Below, piece by piece: positions 46,496 through 59,094 of a stretch of 64,000 bases of DNA. Location: NCBI GenBank assembly GCA_030737875.1, contig CM060915.1:566602577-566666576 (forward strand). Direction: 5' to 3'. Numbering within the stretch: the first letter of the stretch is position 1; each line of letters opens with the position of its first letter. The DNA is from Allium sativum (lineage: Eukaryota; Streptophyta; Magnoliopsida; Asparagales; Amaryllidaceae). Position numbers and translations under genes: made by a program. The notes under the pieces are model-generated. The model saw only the letters and a program-made list of their open reading frames with translations. It searched no databases and was not told the DNA's origin.

Positions 46496-49400
46496 TGAAA
46501 CACCCCACCTCCGTTAGGGTCACTCTCAAAGGGAATGCCCTAATTTTGGTGGAGGTTTATAAGTATAAGTCACAGATACACAAGACAGATATAAATACAC
46601 ATATTTTTGAACAGCGGGAAACAACAGCAACTTTTATTTCATCAAAATACGTGTTACACAAATCATGCCATAATTGTCTTACAATACATCCAAAAACATT
46701 ACATTTTCATAACTGTCTTGATTTCATAACTTAAAGAAGCATAAAAACATAAGTAAACTGCATAAGTCCCCATAATTGCTATCCAAAGACATAGTCCAAA
46801 ACGAAAGAGATCCAAGCAATACATTCTTTCTCTTCAAGCTGGATGTGAAGACTGGTCAAGCTGCGATGTTCCCTCCCTGTGGACCTGGGGGAGGGAAACG
46901 AAAGAAAAGAAGACGAAAGAAAAGTAGAGTCAGACATAAAGCCTGAGTAAGTCTAGGACTATTCAGTCTATGAATAAAGAAATGAGCATGATAAGTATAA
47001 ACTGGAAATGGGGAAGCGCATAAACTAAGTTAAGTTGTCTAGAATCGAATATACTGTCGTACCCCATATTAATCTCTGCACCCCTATAAACTAGTTCCCA
47101 ACAGACACCCCATAATTAGGGTGAAGTGATCCATTTCTAATGATCGGCTCCTACTCGCATAGTTACATGTGTCTTACGGCCCCTGATGTTGTAGCTACCT
47201 ATGCTGTTCCCACCATGGGGTGTATCAAGTCCCATGGTGGCGGCCCGACACAATTCTAGAATGCACATGTATACTATTGGTGCCCAGTGCCTAATTTTTC
47301 TGTGCCGGAATATGTCCACGCCCGCACCCCGTTAGAACCTACACTGCTGCAACACCGCCGTCGATTTGACCTCTTACAGTCAGTCCAGTAATCGTGCCCC
47401 ACCCTGCCTAGTTCAGGGTATCCTGATACACCTTGTAGGGTTACTGCTGAAAAGGGTCCCCCGCTACTAGGTTTTCTATTTCTAGCCAACATGCTAAGTT
47501 GGTTAAGTGTTCTATAAACCTAACCCCCAATCAGTCTGTATAGTTTAGCATGTTCAATTTGATTAAGTATTAATTCAATTTACTTAATCCTATCAATTCT
47601 GACTCAGCCTTAATTGTCTTATTAAAGCCTCAACCACTCACATTAGACAGGTATTGTTGTGACTGCCTGTTACCGGTTGGGTCCGGGCAGTCTTACGTCA
47701 CAACTCAGTCTAACCTCGGGTCTTTATTGGGCTCAATGTTTAACCACCCACATTGGATAGGTATTGTTGTGACTACTGGACAGCCGGGCGGGTCCGGGCA
47801 GGTTTATGTCACAACTCAATCCAACCTCGGGTTAAACACATCGTATTTTCTAAGTTTACATATTTTGTCCCTTTTCTTTTTATATCTAAATATTTGCAGC
47901 CCATTATTCAAATTCATCTTTATTGGGTAAAATTAATTTATACCACTTAAATGTTTTCAAGGTCGTTGGCATGCGTCAAACATGCCAACACATATGTTTT
48001 ATATTTTAACCCAACGTCATTACCCCCGTTTTATACGTTCGCTATATTATGTTGGGCTTAACATTTAAGCCCAACTTAGCCACATGAAAAAGGGGAGGCT
48101 TAGAACATGATGTATATATATTCTAAGTAACATCAAAAAGGGGTTTGTAAACGCATGAACTTGCAACATAGCGGTCTAATTAACATAAATTAGGCACTTG
48201 TGAACTTGCATTGTAATAGCATAAAATCTTGACATAAAACATACCTAAACATGAATCATGGCTTTAATCTAATCATGTAAACTTTTATTTAAAGCATGAA
48301 TCTAACTTAATTATGTGCCATATATATTATCATATGTTTTCTAACAACAACCTAAGCCTAACACATATTTTGTTTGGGCATAAAGTTAAACATAAACTAG
48401 CCATGTTCATAAAGTCAACACAAGTTCACAAAGATGCTTACTTTTGTCACTAATACAAAAGTATGGTTTTCACTTGAATCATAATGTCTATTTCAACATA
48501 AATTCATATGAATCATAATACCCAAATGGATCCAACTACACTAAAAATGATCGTAAAAATATACATAGAAGGTTCTAAAATCATGTTGGCATAATAGTGA
48601 ATCATATACTTGCATGAGTCTCAACTTTGTTGTAATAAACTACCACAAACATATAGTTGTTAACTTTCAACATGAATCATATACTTGCAAATATCCAATA
48701 GGCCTAACATCATTATACCACAACATCCCAAATCTTTTCATAATTAAAATCATAGCAACATACAATTATGAATTATCATCACCACAAATTAAGTACAATT
48801 CCATTTCTCATTTTACAAAAATCAAATCTCAATTATTCATTCACATCGGAATAGCATTCTACTTACAACGTATGACGAATCTTCAATTCTGGATTTTGAA
48901 TTTTGAATTTGGAGATGCTATCCTTTGTTGTAGGCGTTGTTTTGATTTAATTGTCGTTGCTTTAAGCTTTCGAATCAACTCCTGACTTGACGGCTATTCC
49001 TAGTCTTTCTTCAGCAACATGACAGCTCTATTCTCATTTTTATTTGTGTGAATTAGGTGGAGTCTTAGGTTCTTTTTATAGAGTTTGTGAATTGATTAGA
49101 GCCTTCGATGGAGCTTAGATTAATATTAGCCGTTCGTTTTAAAGATAAACCAATCAGGAGGTGACACATATGCCCTAGTGATAAGGCAAAGCTCATAAAT
49201 TCGGCCAAGCACAAACCAGGCCAGCCAGGAGGGGCTGGGTTCGACCTGGCTCAGGGGCCAGGTCGACTACCCAGTTGACCTGGGTGTCCCAGGTCGACTA
49301 CCTAGTCGACCTGGGTGTCCCAGGTCGACTACCCAGTCGACCTGGGTTCCTTGGGTAGGTAAATTCCCGCCCAGCCCAATCTGGGTAAGATTTTTGAATT

Positions 49401-49634
49401 TTGAACTCGTTTCTGAACTGTTTCTGTCTGTTTGAATTTTAAACTGAATTCTGAAACTTCCGGAGGTCATATCTCCCTCATACAGAGTCCGTTTTACGCA
49501 AACTCGGACTCTATCTCAAGCAGAATTCTGAGACGAACGCAATGGCGTATCCCGTTTCCCTTAATTCTTTGATTTGAAATTAATTATACTTTAATTTATG
49601 AATTTCACTGTTATAGAATATACGGGGTGTTACA
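46496..49634 (-). repeat. Gypsy 5' LTR (3139 bp)
   Basis: Uninterrupted copy. It keeps the empty CACTA target (AACGAAAGAAAAG near 46907). TATA box on the minus strand near 49073-49083, hairpins at 47621-47837 and three 31-bp GTCGAC units at 49258-49352. Highly similar to the 3' LTR, so insertion is young relative to the copia layers. Confidence 0.95.
47621..47837 (-). ncRNA. Paired three-tier hairpins in the gypsy 5' LTR
   Basis: Same two hairpins as 39307-39520. Substitutions between the LTR copies (TGTTACCGG against TGTTGCCGG, GACAGCCGG against GACAACCGG) fall in the loops, not the stems. Confidence 0.75.
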
Positions 49635-49639
49635 AAGAA

Positions 49640-51711
49640 AAAGACTGTTATGGAGGCAGCAAGAGCCATGCTCCTAAAGAAGGGTCTCCCAAAAAAAATT
49701 TAGGCAGAGGCAGTAAGCACCGTAGTCTGCTTTCTCAGCAGATATCCAACCAAAGATGTGCAAAATATGATGCTAACTGAAGCTTGGAGCGAGCATAATC
49801 CTTCAACAAAGCATCTCAAAGTATTCGGCTACATATGCTGCACTCACATTCCAAAAGAAAAAAGTGGCAAGCTTGACGAGAAAACAATGAAGGGGATTTT
49901 CTTAGGATATGGTACTAAATCAAAAGTTTATCGAGTGTACAGATTAGAAACAAATAAGCTAATAATGAGCCGAGACATAAAATTTAACGAACATGCTGCA
50001 TGCAATTGGGAGACATAAGAAGTTGAAAGAAAGATAATTAACATTTCTCTACTACCAAGACAAGAACTCGATTGAATTGAAGTTCCAAATCAACCAAAAT
50101 CACAAGAACTTGAACAAGCCATGGAGTCCCTTCTAGGCTCACCAACAAGACAAACAAGATCACAAGCAGAAATTTGATAGACATGCAACTTAGTTCTTAC
50201 GGAGCCAAAAAGCTTTGAAGCAGCTCATCAACAAGAAGTATGAAGCAATGTTATGAACGAAGAGACAAAAATGATTGAAAATAATGAGACCTGGGAGCTT
50301 GAAGATCATCCATAAGACAGTAACTATAGGAGTCAAGTGGGTCTACAAGAACGCTCTTAATGCAGATGGCTCTATCTAAAAGAACAAAGCAAGATTGGTT
50401 GCGAAAGGATACTCACAACATTACGGTGTCGACTATAATGAAACATTCGTTCCAGTTCATGCCTCAACAATATCAAATTTTTAATTGCTCTAGTCGCATG
50501 GAAGAAATCGAATATTTTTCAGCTCTATGTGAAGTTGGCATTCCTGAATGGTAATCTTGAAGAAGAAATATGTCTGGAGCAACCTCAAGGGTTCGTGGTG
50601 CAAGGATACAAAGATAAAGTGCTCAGACTTAAAAGACGTTATATGGCCTAAAGATAGCTCAATGAGCCTGGTATAACAGAATTGATAGCTACTTCACTGA
50701 AATAAGGTTCAGGAGGAGAAAGAATGAACCAATACTTTACATCAAGACTTAAGGCACAAATAACACACTTATTGTCTCTTTATATGTTGATGACCTCATC
50801 TAGATAGGAAATAATGAGGATATGATCAAGAAATTCAAAAAAGAGATGATGAAGAGCTTAGAGATGACCGACTTGGGATTTATGTGCTACTTCCTCGGGA
50901 TCGAAATGACCAAAAATGATGATGGGAACTTCATCTCAAAAAAGAAGTATACTTGGAAACTCCTGAAAAAGTTTAAGACAGAAGATGCAAGAAAGTTTCC
51001 ACTCCATTAGACAACAATATATCACTCAAGAAAGAAGACAACTCACTGAAAGCGGATGAACCAAAATTTCAAAGTCTAATTGGCAGCTTACTCTATTTAA
51101 CTACTACAAGACCAAAAATAATGTACATAGTTAGTCTCCTATCAAGATTCATGCACAATCCAAGTCAAGTTCACTATGGAGCGGCCAAACGAATTCTTAG
51201 ATCCTTACAGGGAACAAAATTCTATGGAATATAATACAAAGTCACGAATAAGTCAAAATTGATTGGCTACACAATAGTAATTGGGTAGGATTCATTGACG
51301 ACATGAAAAGTACACCAGAATATGCCTTTACATTTGAATTTGGAATATTTTTATGGGACTCAACGAAACAAGGAACAATTACACATTCTTCAGCCGAAGC
51401 AGAATATATTGCAGCAGCCATCACTACAACCCAAGCTATATGTCTCAAATGAGTTCTTGAAGACGTGGTAAAATGACTCAAAGATGCTACAAAGATATAT
51501 TGCAATAGCAAAGCAGCTATAGCAAGGAATTATGTATTTCACAGTAGGACTAAGCATATAAGCGTCAAACATCATTTCGTTAGAGAAGAGGAAACAAACA
51601 AAGAAATAGAGATCAAGCATTGTAAGACTTAAGAGCAGTTAGTATGTATATTCACTAAGGCACAACCGAGGGGCAAGTTCGAGCTATTACGAGACATGAT
51701 CAAAATAAAAT
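49640..51711 (+). pseudogene. Copia A integrase C-terminal part, RT and RNase H
   Basis: Integrase end and linker: TVMEAARAML, HLKVFGYICCTHIP, GIFLGYGTKSKVYRVY. RT: KWVYKNALNADG, ARLVAKGYSQHYGVDYNETF, the catalytic YVDD (LYVDDLI, ~50790) followed at once by a TAG, and DLGFMCYFLGIEM. RNase H region: LIGSLLYLTTTRP-type sequence, SAEAEYIAAA, and the end near 51711. Several frameshifts and stops break it (for example near 50030, 50380, 50660 and 50806). The polypurine-like AAGGAGGAGT (51723) precedes the 3' LTR. Confidence 0.9.
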
Positions 51712-51731
51712 AAATATGCATCAAGGAGGAG

Positions 51732-52050
51732 TACTAGAAGCCGATACATATTTCTAGAAATTTCTAAGAAACTTGTATTCATAAACATCTATTAGAATTT
51801 ATGCTAGACTATTCTAATTATATGTTTATAATCGTAATTAAGCTAGAATTATCTGGAACATCTGGAAAAATAATTTTAAAACAAATGAAGAAAAATATAG
51901 AAGTATGTGGCACCAACCTTAGCTACCTATAAATAATAAGCTTGGGTTGAGTAGTGGCTGTAACAACAAAAACAAAGAAAATCAACAAAGCTCATTTACC
52001 TAAAATCAAATCATAACTATTTACTTTATTCCAATTAAACGAACCATCAA
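51732..52050 (+). repeat. Copia A 3' LTR
   Basis: TACTAGAAG ... AACCATCA followed by the ATAAA duplication. Many differences from the 5' LTR, so copia A is much older than the gypsy insertion. Confidence 0.82.
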
Positions 52051-52055
52051 TAAAT

Positions 52056-52570
52056 TGTTTTCTCAAGTTTTATCAACTGTAAATTAAATAGAAAGATATA
52101 GAGAAAAAAGGAAGATTTTGGAATCGCTGAGAAAACTTTACGATCTTTATATTTAAAATTAGATTATGCAGTTGCAGCAATTGAATGATCTAAAGATCTA
52201 GAATTCATGACTATTGATCAACTCATGGGTTCAATTCAAGGCCGTGAAAAATAAAGTTAAAGAAGAGTCATTGCAGCAAGCTCTTCAAAACTCACTTTGT
52301 AGGAAAATTAACATTTTAAAATGAAATAAGTTTGAACCAAAGAAGAAGATGATGTGCTTAAGGTTTCAAGAAGCGAGTTTCATAAAGAACAGAAAAGGAA
52401 AAACTCGCGTAGCATAAGAGGTCGAGAAGAGGAGAAAACATAAAGGAAATTGGAAGACAAAGGTATAATATGTCATAAGTAAAATGTTGTAATTGTGATA
52501 AATTTGTGCATTTTGCTTCCAATTGTAAGCCAACTTTCTATAAAATTCAAGACATAACAGATACACTAAA
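52056..52570 (+). pseudogene. Copia gag C-terminal part (element B)
   Basis: Continues the frame from 29322: IDKLFSQVLSTVN, then MTIDQLMGSIQGREK (frame-shifted pieces), then a decayed zinc knuckle reading NCDKFVHFASNC. The knuckle resembles CxxCxxxGHxxxxC with Val for the usual Gly. Multiple stops. Confidence 0.78.
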
Positions 52571-52656
52571 AAAGATGAAAATTTTCAACATTTTTGTCCG
52601 CATTTAAGGTTTGAACACCTTAATTTTAAGGGCTTAAAATTTTGAAGAATAAAATT

Positions 52657-52725
52657 ATGGTTAAATGTTTACCATTAATAAATCATGAGAATCAATTATG
52701 TGAAGGATGCTTATTTGGAAACAAA
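52657..52725 (+). pseudogene. Copia pre-integrase remnant (element B)
   Basis: Reads KCLPLINHENQLCEGCLFGN, the conserved copia segment before the integrase zinc finger. It ends at an A-rich run at about 52721-52748. Confidence 0.78.
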
Positions 52726-52748
52726 AAAAAAATAAAAAAAAAATAAAC

Positions 52749-53220
52749 AATCAACTACAAGAGCTGAAGAATTATTTTATATTGACAGTTATTACACTTA
52801 TTGAGCATGTAAGATGAAAAATTATTTATAGTCAATGGGATAAAATATTTGCAATATTACACAAACTGAGTACACTAAACTTGAGACTAATTATGCAAGT
52901 GGACTACTGCTCAAAAGGTAGTTGTATGAAGTAATTCTAAGGCCATAAATATATTATTTTGTTCATTGGATAGAATGAGTTTAATAGAGTATCAGTTTAT
53001 AAGTTTGCATATGATATTTAGAGAACTTTGCAGGTTACACATGAATTAATTAGCAATGTTAAACAAACAAAGATTTCTATATTAAGTAACATATTTCAGT
53101 TATTTAAAGTGAGTCTAAATGAATTGGTATCTGTTACATATATAGTAGAATTCAAGATATAGTACATTTTCTTATTGTATTAGGTTAAAAAAATTCTAAA
53201 GAAAATCAATTTAGAAAATG
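52749..53220. other. Unassigned, probably decayed element B DNA
   Basis: AT-rich, no clear motif on either strand. Confidence 0.35.
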
Positions 53221-53379
53221 TGCCTACTGAATTTCTATTTTTATCATTTATATTCATTTATTCATATCATCTTATTTCAAACTTTCATTTTGAAACTCTT
53301 ATCTTTATACAACTCTAATTGCTTTATCTTCAATCATTCCTTTTACCATGAAACTCTCGAAAACTATTAAAAATCATGT

Positions 53380-54260
53380 AATGATCAAGAGGCTATCTAA
53401 GCTTATATCAAGTACATGAACTATGACAAAGTTCATCCTGAATGATTTGCCATATATAGTAATTTTCCAGAAATTTATCTTCTTTTTAATGATAATTCCA
53501 CTTTTTTTTAGTTAATGCATATCAAAATGATTTTGTTTGTTATCCTCGTCTTGTCAAAATATTTTGTACCTATTTGAATGAAAAGCGTTATGAAGAAAAT
53601 AAATGTCAAGTTTGGAGTAGTGCTAAAAGAATACAAATTGTTTTAAATTGTGAACTTTTAGGAAATTATTCTTGATTGTAAATTCACTGGAATAGATCTT
53701 TCTATTTTATAAAGCAATGAAAAATAATAGAAAGATTTTCCATCACATTTCAAAAACGATGCTAATTTTGAATTCAAAAATCATAATTTTTGTTCAAAGG
53801 AGAGAATTGTAATTTTTCTTTTGCAACAAACTATTACATACAGATTGGGAAATTTTAACAACCAAACTCTTTGAGTTTGTAAAGTTTTTTTTCTCCTTTT
53901 GACTAATATGACACAAGTTATTCTTGGCGAATTTTATCCCAACAATCTTTCTAATCATGAAAATACATTTTTCTTCATGGTGTTTATTTTTCTCGTATCA
54001 TTATCTATTCTTGTGTCGATTTTAATGTCAAAAAAAATTCAGTCTCACAATTATTTATCTTATGCAAGTTCCCGTATTTTTAAGCCTTGTGAGACACTTA
54101 CTGAAAAGGAATAAAGGCTCATTAATGAGCATCAAATGGGAGAAGAGGAGAAAGAAGAAGAAGAGATGGATATTAAGGAAGAAGGGGAAGAGGATGAAAC
54201 TTTCATACTGATTATTGATCTCTTGGTCCATCCAAAACTAAAGTTCTTTTTACGAACCAA
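53380..54260 (+). pseudogene. Possible remnant of a plant transposon-associated ORF
   Basis: Broken plus-strand frames read NDFVCYPRLVKIFCTYLNEK, then VWSSAKRIQIVLNCELLG, then later an acidic Glu-rich stretch (EEEKEEEEMDIKEEGEEDE near 54140-54200). The pattern 'LVxxFYxxL ... VxGxxIxL' recalls the putative plant transposon protein family found as extra ORFs in gypsy elements. The match is weak and by eye; it could be something else. Confidence 0.3.
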
Positions 54261-55648
54261 AAGTTGAACGTTGAAAATCAAAAAACGTTTAAACAATCCA
54301 TTAGCAAGAAATTCGATAAGATTTCAAGAAAATGGATAAGTTCTATGGAAAGATTGGTCGAAAACTTGGATTATCATCATTATCTTCTACTTTCTAGTTT
54401 ATTTATCCCTATGAATGTTTGATTATCTTTATGTTGTAGTTTATTAAGCATTATATTACTTTAGTCTCAACTAGTGATTGTAATCAATGTTTAATATGAA
54501 TGAAAATCCTTGTTTTCTCTATCAAATTCCAATAATAATAATTGAAAATCTTAAAAATCATGGATACTTAGCTTTGAAACCCAAAAACACTCATAAAATT
54601 ATGAACAGGTATGTCGACATACCCTAGACTACTATGTCGATATGTAACGGTCAGTTTTCAAAAAAAAAAGTAACTAACTTACGACTATTTATTTCGAAGG
54701 CATTATTCCCCTATAAGTGCCCATTCAGACCAGAGAAATGAATTTAAACTTCAATATCTTTTTCTCTTTTTATTTTTCGGCCTTAAAACAAAATAATGGC
54801 TAATTATATCCGTAATCTAACCGAAATCTCAAAGCAAACACCTGAATCGGTCCAGAATATACTCTCACCTGCTCTTCGAAATCAAAAACATTTCGAATTA
54901 AGTTAAATGCAGATGATCAAGGAACAAGAATGGCACTTTGATGCGATTTGGTGGATGATTGCTTCTCTTTCAAAAGGCGAACCCGAGGCTAACTACGAAC
55001 GCACTACAACAAAAGATGATGATGATTGGAATGTTATAAGGGTAGTTCCTATCTTTGGTAAACACAATTAGGTTAAAATGCCACGTAATGTCTAAAGTTG
55101 TTTGTTTAAATAATATTACTTAAAGTTTGTATTTAATTACTTAAGCCATTTTGGATTAAATGTGTGAACTTATGATTGGGTTAGTTCATTAAACATATGA
55201 CAAGTTTTTTATTTATTTAATTGTTTAACAAATGAACGATTTAATATATGTGGTTTGGACTAGATTGACACGCTTATTTAAAGTTATATGTTTTTATATG
55301 ATGCTTAATATGCTTATTTCTACGATGATTCCTAATTCCTATATAATTACTCAAGTTTTTCCTTTAGGATATCCTTATATATTTGAGACAGTATTAGAAT
55401 CAACCAATGTTGAGGTTAGTAAATAAATTTAATAAGTATTCGAGTCAACAATTTATTCAAGTCAATAAACGAGTCAGTATTTAGATAATATATCGTTGAG
55501 TTGAGGAAGTTTTTATCACTGACAAAGGAGGGAAAAATATAAAATATACACAGATGAGAGAGAGTATATATTTAGGGAGAGTTATGGAATTCAGTGGGAC
55601 TTAGGAAGATATTTTATGAAATGGTTGTCAATATCGAAAAAGGGAGAT
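54261..55648. other. Unassigned spacer
   Basis: No gene recognised. A repeated word TATGTCGACAT/TATGTCGATAT lies near 54610-54645. The last ~90 bp end in a polypurine-like AAAAAGGGAGAT before the LTR at 55649. Confidence 0.4.
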
Positions 55649-56020
55649 TGTTAGTGTTAAATTTTGCGATACTGTGGTTGAATTGAAGTGAATGGAAGTA
55701 GCTTCGCATCGGAGAAAACGATTTGCAAATTGGAGCTCGTACGAGAAAATGCAGGTACAGAAGTGCAAGGTTTCAGTAGGGCTCAGCGACAAACGTCTAT
55801 CATGGCATGACAGACATATTTGTGTTAGGGTGTAGTTTCCCGAGGGTTCTGACAAACGTCTATCACTTCTGGCCAAACGTCTGAGCAGGTGACAGACGTC
55901 TATGAAGAGTGACAGATGTCTGTGCTGAAACAGAAATATTTCCCCTGTTAGGGATATATATCTTCCGCTCCATGACAGACGTCTGAGGCGGCTTCTGGAT
56001 TGTTTTCGGGCTGAAAGCTT
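55649..56020 (+). repeat. Truncated copia-type LTR with ACGTCT motifs
   Basis: Starts TGTTAGTG right after a polypurine tract. It contains about seven copies of GACARACGTCTRT between 55789 and 55985. It ends where the next repeat begins at 56021, so it is either cut by that insertion or truncated. Confidence 0.6.
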
Positions 56021-57653
56021 TGTTGTATATAACAGTGTTGTATACACAATTATATGATTTTTGTTTGATGATAACAACCAAATATATATTATTATATATG
56101 TGTTTATAACACAACATACATGAACATAATATTTCTATTTAAATAAAATACAACTGTACATAAATCTAAATGTAGACAGTGTTTTGTTAAAATAGAATAT
56201 TTTATTTCAATATCAAACAGTACAAATTTTATACTCCACTATTTGTACATCACTGATATTCTTTTCAATACACTCAATTTAACATACAGTTTCTCTCTAC
56301 ATCACTCACGCTTGGTTATACAGACTCATATTCATATACGAACACTTGTACTGACATTCACTGACACTGTTCTTATTCTAAATTTTCTGTCTTCACTGTC
56401 AGTCCAGTTTTCACAGCTCTGTCAGTCCAGCTCTGTCAGTCCAGTCTTCATGTTTACCTGTCACACATGAAATACACACAGTACACTGCAATAAAAATAA
56501 AAACTGAATACATGTAGATTTAAATTTTATTTTAAAATTTTATTTGCCTCATTTTTCTGGTGTGTTTCTCATCATTTTTCATGACTCGATCTGATTCATC
56601 TGTGTCTAGACAGACAGTTTGTATACGTACAGGGACAAAAAATTTTCTGATCGACTGTAAATATACACGTGTATGATATACACGTGTGCACTGCCTCGCC
56701 AATCCTGTATGCAACTGAGGAGTAGCCACATGGACCATCTCGACTCAGTGCACAATCAACACAGAAATTCAAATTAAATAGCACAGTGGCACAAGTAAAG
56801 CAAATGAACTAAAAATGGTCGAGCTAGTGTCACAAAGCATGGACAAGCCAACATTCATGGAAGTCAGTTCAGAAAGGCAATCAAGTCATGGTGGCTGCAT
56901 GTACAAGGGTGTACATATCAAATTTTGGACAAGTGACACAAATGCAAATTCATGGCAGTTTCAAAAGGATGGTACAAGTGATGATCATGATACAACTTCT
57001 CATACATAATCCAGACAAGAAGCAAGCATAGAGGGGTGTGAAGCATGTTTTCTGAAATCAACCAAGTGCATGTAACATATGAACAACATATATAATATGC
57101 AACACACAGAAACATGGTAGGACACAACAACTCATGGATGAAAGCAGTGCACAGGTTGTACAAGTTAATGTGCATAAGTTAGATTTCAAATGCAGCATGA
57201 AAATGGATAAATGGTGCCTTCCTATCAAAACTGAAGTGAGCACGTACATTTGTACATAAGCTCAGTTAATTCAAACAGCTCATGCATGGATATACAACAA
57301 CACATATGGCATGATTCAGCTTTGTTTAGCAAGATCAAATTGTCAAGTGTAAAATGCAGAACATGGGTACAAGTTCCAATATCAAAACAGTTTCAAGTAT
57401 GGTGTAAAGCTAAGCAGCCATAATACAAGTGGTGTACTTGTGTTCAAGAATAGATGCAGGAAGCTAACAGTGTAGCATGGGGCACAAGTAAAACTGAAAT
57501 GGCACAAGTGTGAAATAGTTTTTAAGACATGGTACATCATTTCTCAAAGAGCATGGCAGTGACAAGCAACAACAATGACATGAAGTGACAAAGCAACTAA
57601 GCTATGAAGAAACAGTCCATAAACAAACATGAATGGTGATGTATGACAATGAA
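56021..57653 (+). repeat. Long copia-type LTR-like repeat, copy 2
   Basis: Second member of the 13594 family. It begins TGTTGTATATAACAGTG and shares ordered blocks to about 56770 (TGATGATAACAACC, CACTGTCAGTCCAG, TTTGTATACGTACAGGGACA, CTGCCTCGCCAAT). The rest is CATGGCACAAGTG-rich, like 14540-15290. It is interrupted by the Tat-type element at 57654. Confidence 0.65.
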
Positions 57654-58866
57654 TGTTGATACCGAAAATTGGTATAACAACCAAAATGGAATTTCTAAAC
57701 ACGTTACCTAATCGGAGGCGAGATGCTTAGAAAGCACGTCACCTTTTCAAAGGCGGGGCGTTAGAAAACCATTAGAGTTGTGTGGGGCCATATCTAACAT
57801 TCAAAAGCATCAAAATACCAAAATAAAGAAAGAAGACAAGAATTTTATAGTGGTTCGACTCTTAATCGAGTCTACGTCCACTTTAGAAATTGGATTTCAT
57901 TAGTAGCCACAAAATTACAATATTTGCTCCATTATGCATTCATACAAGCTTCTTTAACATGCATTTATCTCTACATCCGATTGAAAGAATGGATGAAAGC
58001 TTCACGTATTTTATGCTAATCCCTCCATGAAAGCTATAGATGAAAGCTCCTTAGATGATCAAGAAGAGATGAAGAAGTGCATAGAATGCTTATGCTCGTT
58101 CCTCCATGAAAGCTATGCTCCACATGCTCCAAAGCTCCATAGATTTGATAGAGAAGAGATGGAGAAATGCTGGGAAAAATCCCGAAAGCAATTGGACAGC
58201 ACCTCCTCGTTCCTCCAGAAAAGTCCCCCTAAAATGATGGAGGTAGGGTCCTATTTATAGGCGGAGAAATGGCTGAAATCTTGTATGCAGGGGTCTGGTC
58301 GGTTTTTTCGGTATTTACGAAAATGCCACTGCCAGTTGTCACCAGTTGTTTCCAGCTGTCACGCCCTCATAGGTCGTTTCTAGCGCTTTGGCCGACCAGG
58401 AGCTTCCGCCAGAAGAAAGGACGACTAGGAGGCTAGAATGCGGAGCGGACCGACCAATGAATACCCTCCAGAATTGCGCGACCAGGATTGAGGACACATC
58501 GGAATTAGTTCCCTTAAACATGGGATCGGTCTGCAGAGAAGGACGATCAGCTGCCCTTTGTATTTGGAGCGATCGAGACTAGCGGGCGACCAAGTTTGGA
58601 TCAACCAGCTTTCTTTAGCTTTTGGGACGATCGGGTCAGTGCATAAAAGAGAGCGACCATGATTTTCTACCCTCAGGAACAATCAGAATCCTTAGGACGA
58701 TCAAGGTTCTTCTACTCTTTGGAGCGACCATATTTCTTTGGCTTCTGGGGCGACCAGCTTTAGGACGACCAGGAATCTTGCGCTACGACGGTTCCCTTTT
58801 AGTAACGGCAGGACCGATCCGATTAAAACCGACCCATACTCACTTGGATCGATCAGATGGATAACA
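57654..58866 (-). repeat. Tat-type 3' LTR (1213 bp)
   Basis: On the minus strand TGTTATCCATCTGATC ... TTCGGTATCAACA, with TGTT/AACA ends. The minus-strand TATA box (CTATAAATAGG) lies at 58252-58262. The polypurine tract directly precedes it. It contains many GACCAG/CTGGTC words. Confidence 0.8.
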
Positions 58867-58880
58867 TTTTGCCCCTCGAA
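58867..58880 (-). other. Tat polypurine tract
   Basis: Minus strand CGAGGGGCAAAA immediately before the LTR start TGTTATCC. Confidence 0.8.
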
Positions 58881-59094
58881 GTTTCATAGTTTTTTATGAA
58901 AACTGTGGGCTTCGAAATATTAGTGGATCGATCTGCTTCTATTACGGGTCGGTCTTGGATGCAGTTTTCATGGGCCGGTTCTGGAATTAGCTTGGGGGGT
59001 CGGTCTTTTCTCCAGTTTTGGAACGCACGAAAAAGCCAAATTCCTGGAAGACGACGAGACAATTCTCGAAATATGAAGAGACCAAATTAAACTT

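Larger units (their letters stand above)
29772..49634 (-). mobile_element. Chromodomain Ty3/gypsy retrotransposon (Del/Tekay-like)
   Basis: Minus-strand element with ~3.1-kb LTRs at both ends (TGTAACACCCCGTA ... GGTGGGGTGTTTCA), primer site, gag-pol and polypurine tract, flanked by perfect AAGAA. The protein order protease, RT, RNase H, integrase, chromodomain-like tail and the long LTRs fit chromoviruses of the Del/Tekay type; the lineage is inferred by eye. The 3' LTR is interrupted by the CACTA element. Without it the element is about 11.5 kb. Coding capacity is lost through four nonsense codons and two frameshifts. Confidence 0.93.
29323..52050 (+). mobile_element. Ty1/copia element A, host of the gypsy insertion
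   Basis: LTR at 29323-29638 (316 bp) and LTR at 51732-52050 (319 bp), in the same orientation and flanked by ATAAA. The first base pair of both LTRs reads TA where TG is expected. Between them only part of integrase plus RT/RNase H remain, split at 29771/49640 by the gypsy element. Gag, protease and the integrase N-terminus are missing, because the 5' LTR is followed almost directly by mid-integrase sequence. Net length without the nested DNA is about 2.86 kb. Confidence 0.88.

Noticed and set aside
52087..54115. Possible endogenous pararetrovirus sequence
   Set aside because: The first part is copia gag (zinc knuckle, pre-integrase motif). The rest has no movement-protein, coat or RT motif.
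57840..57880. tRNA-like TGGTTCGAC motif
   Set aside because: A T-loop-like word only; no acceptor or anticodon stems around it. It is a common LTR word.
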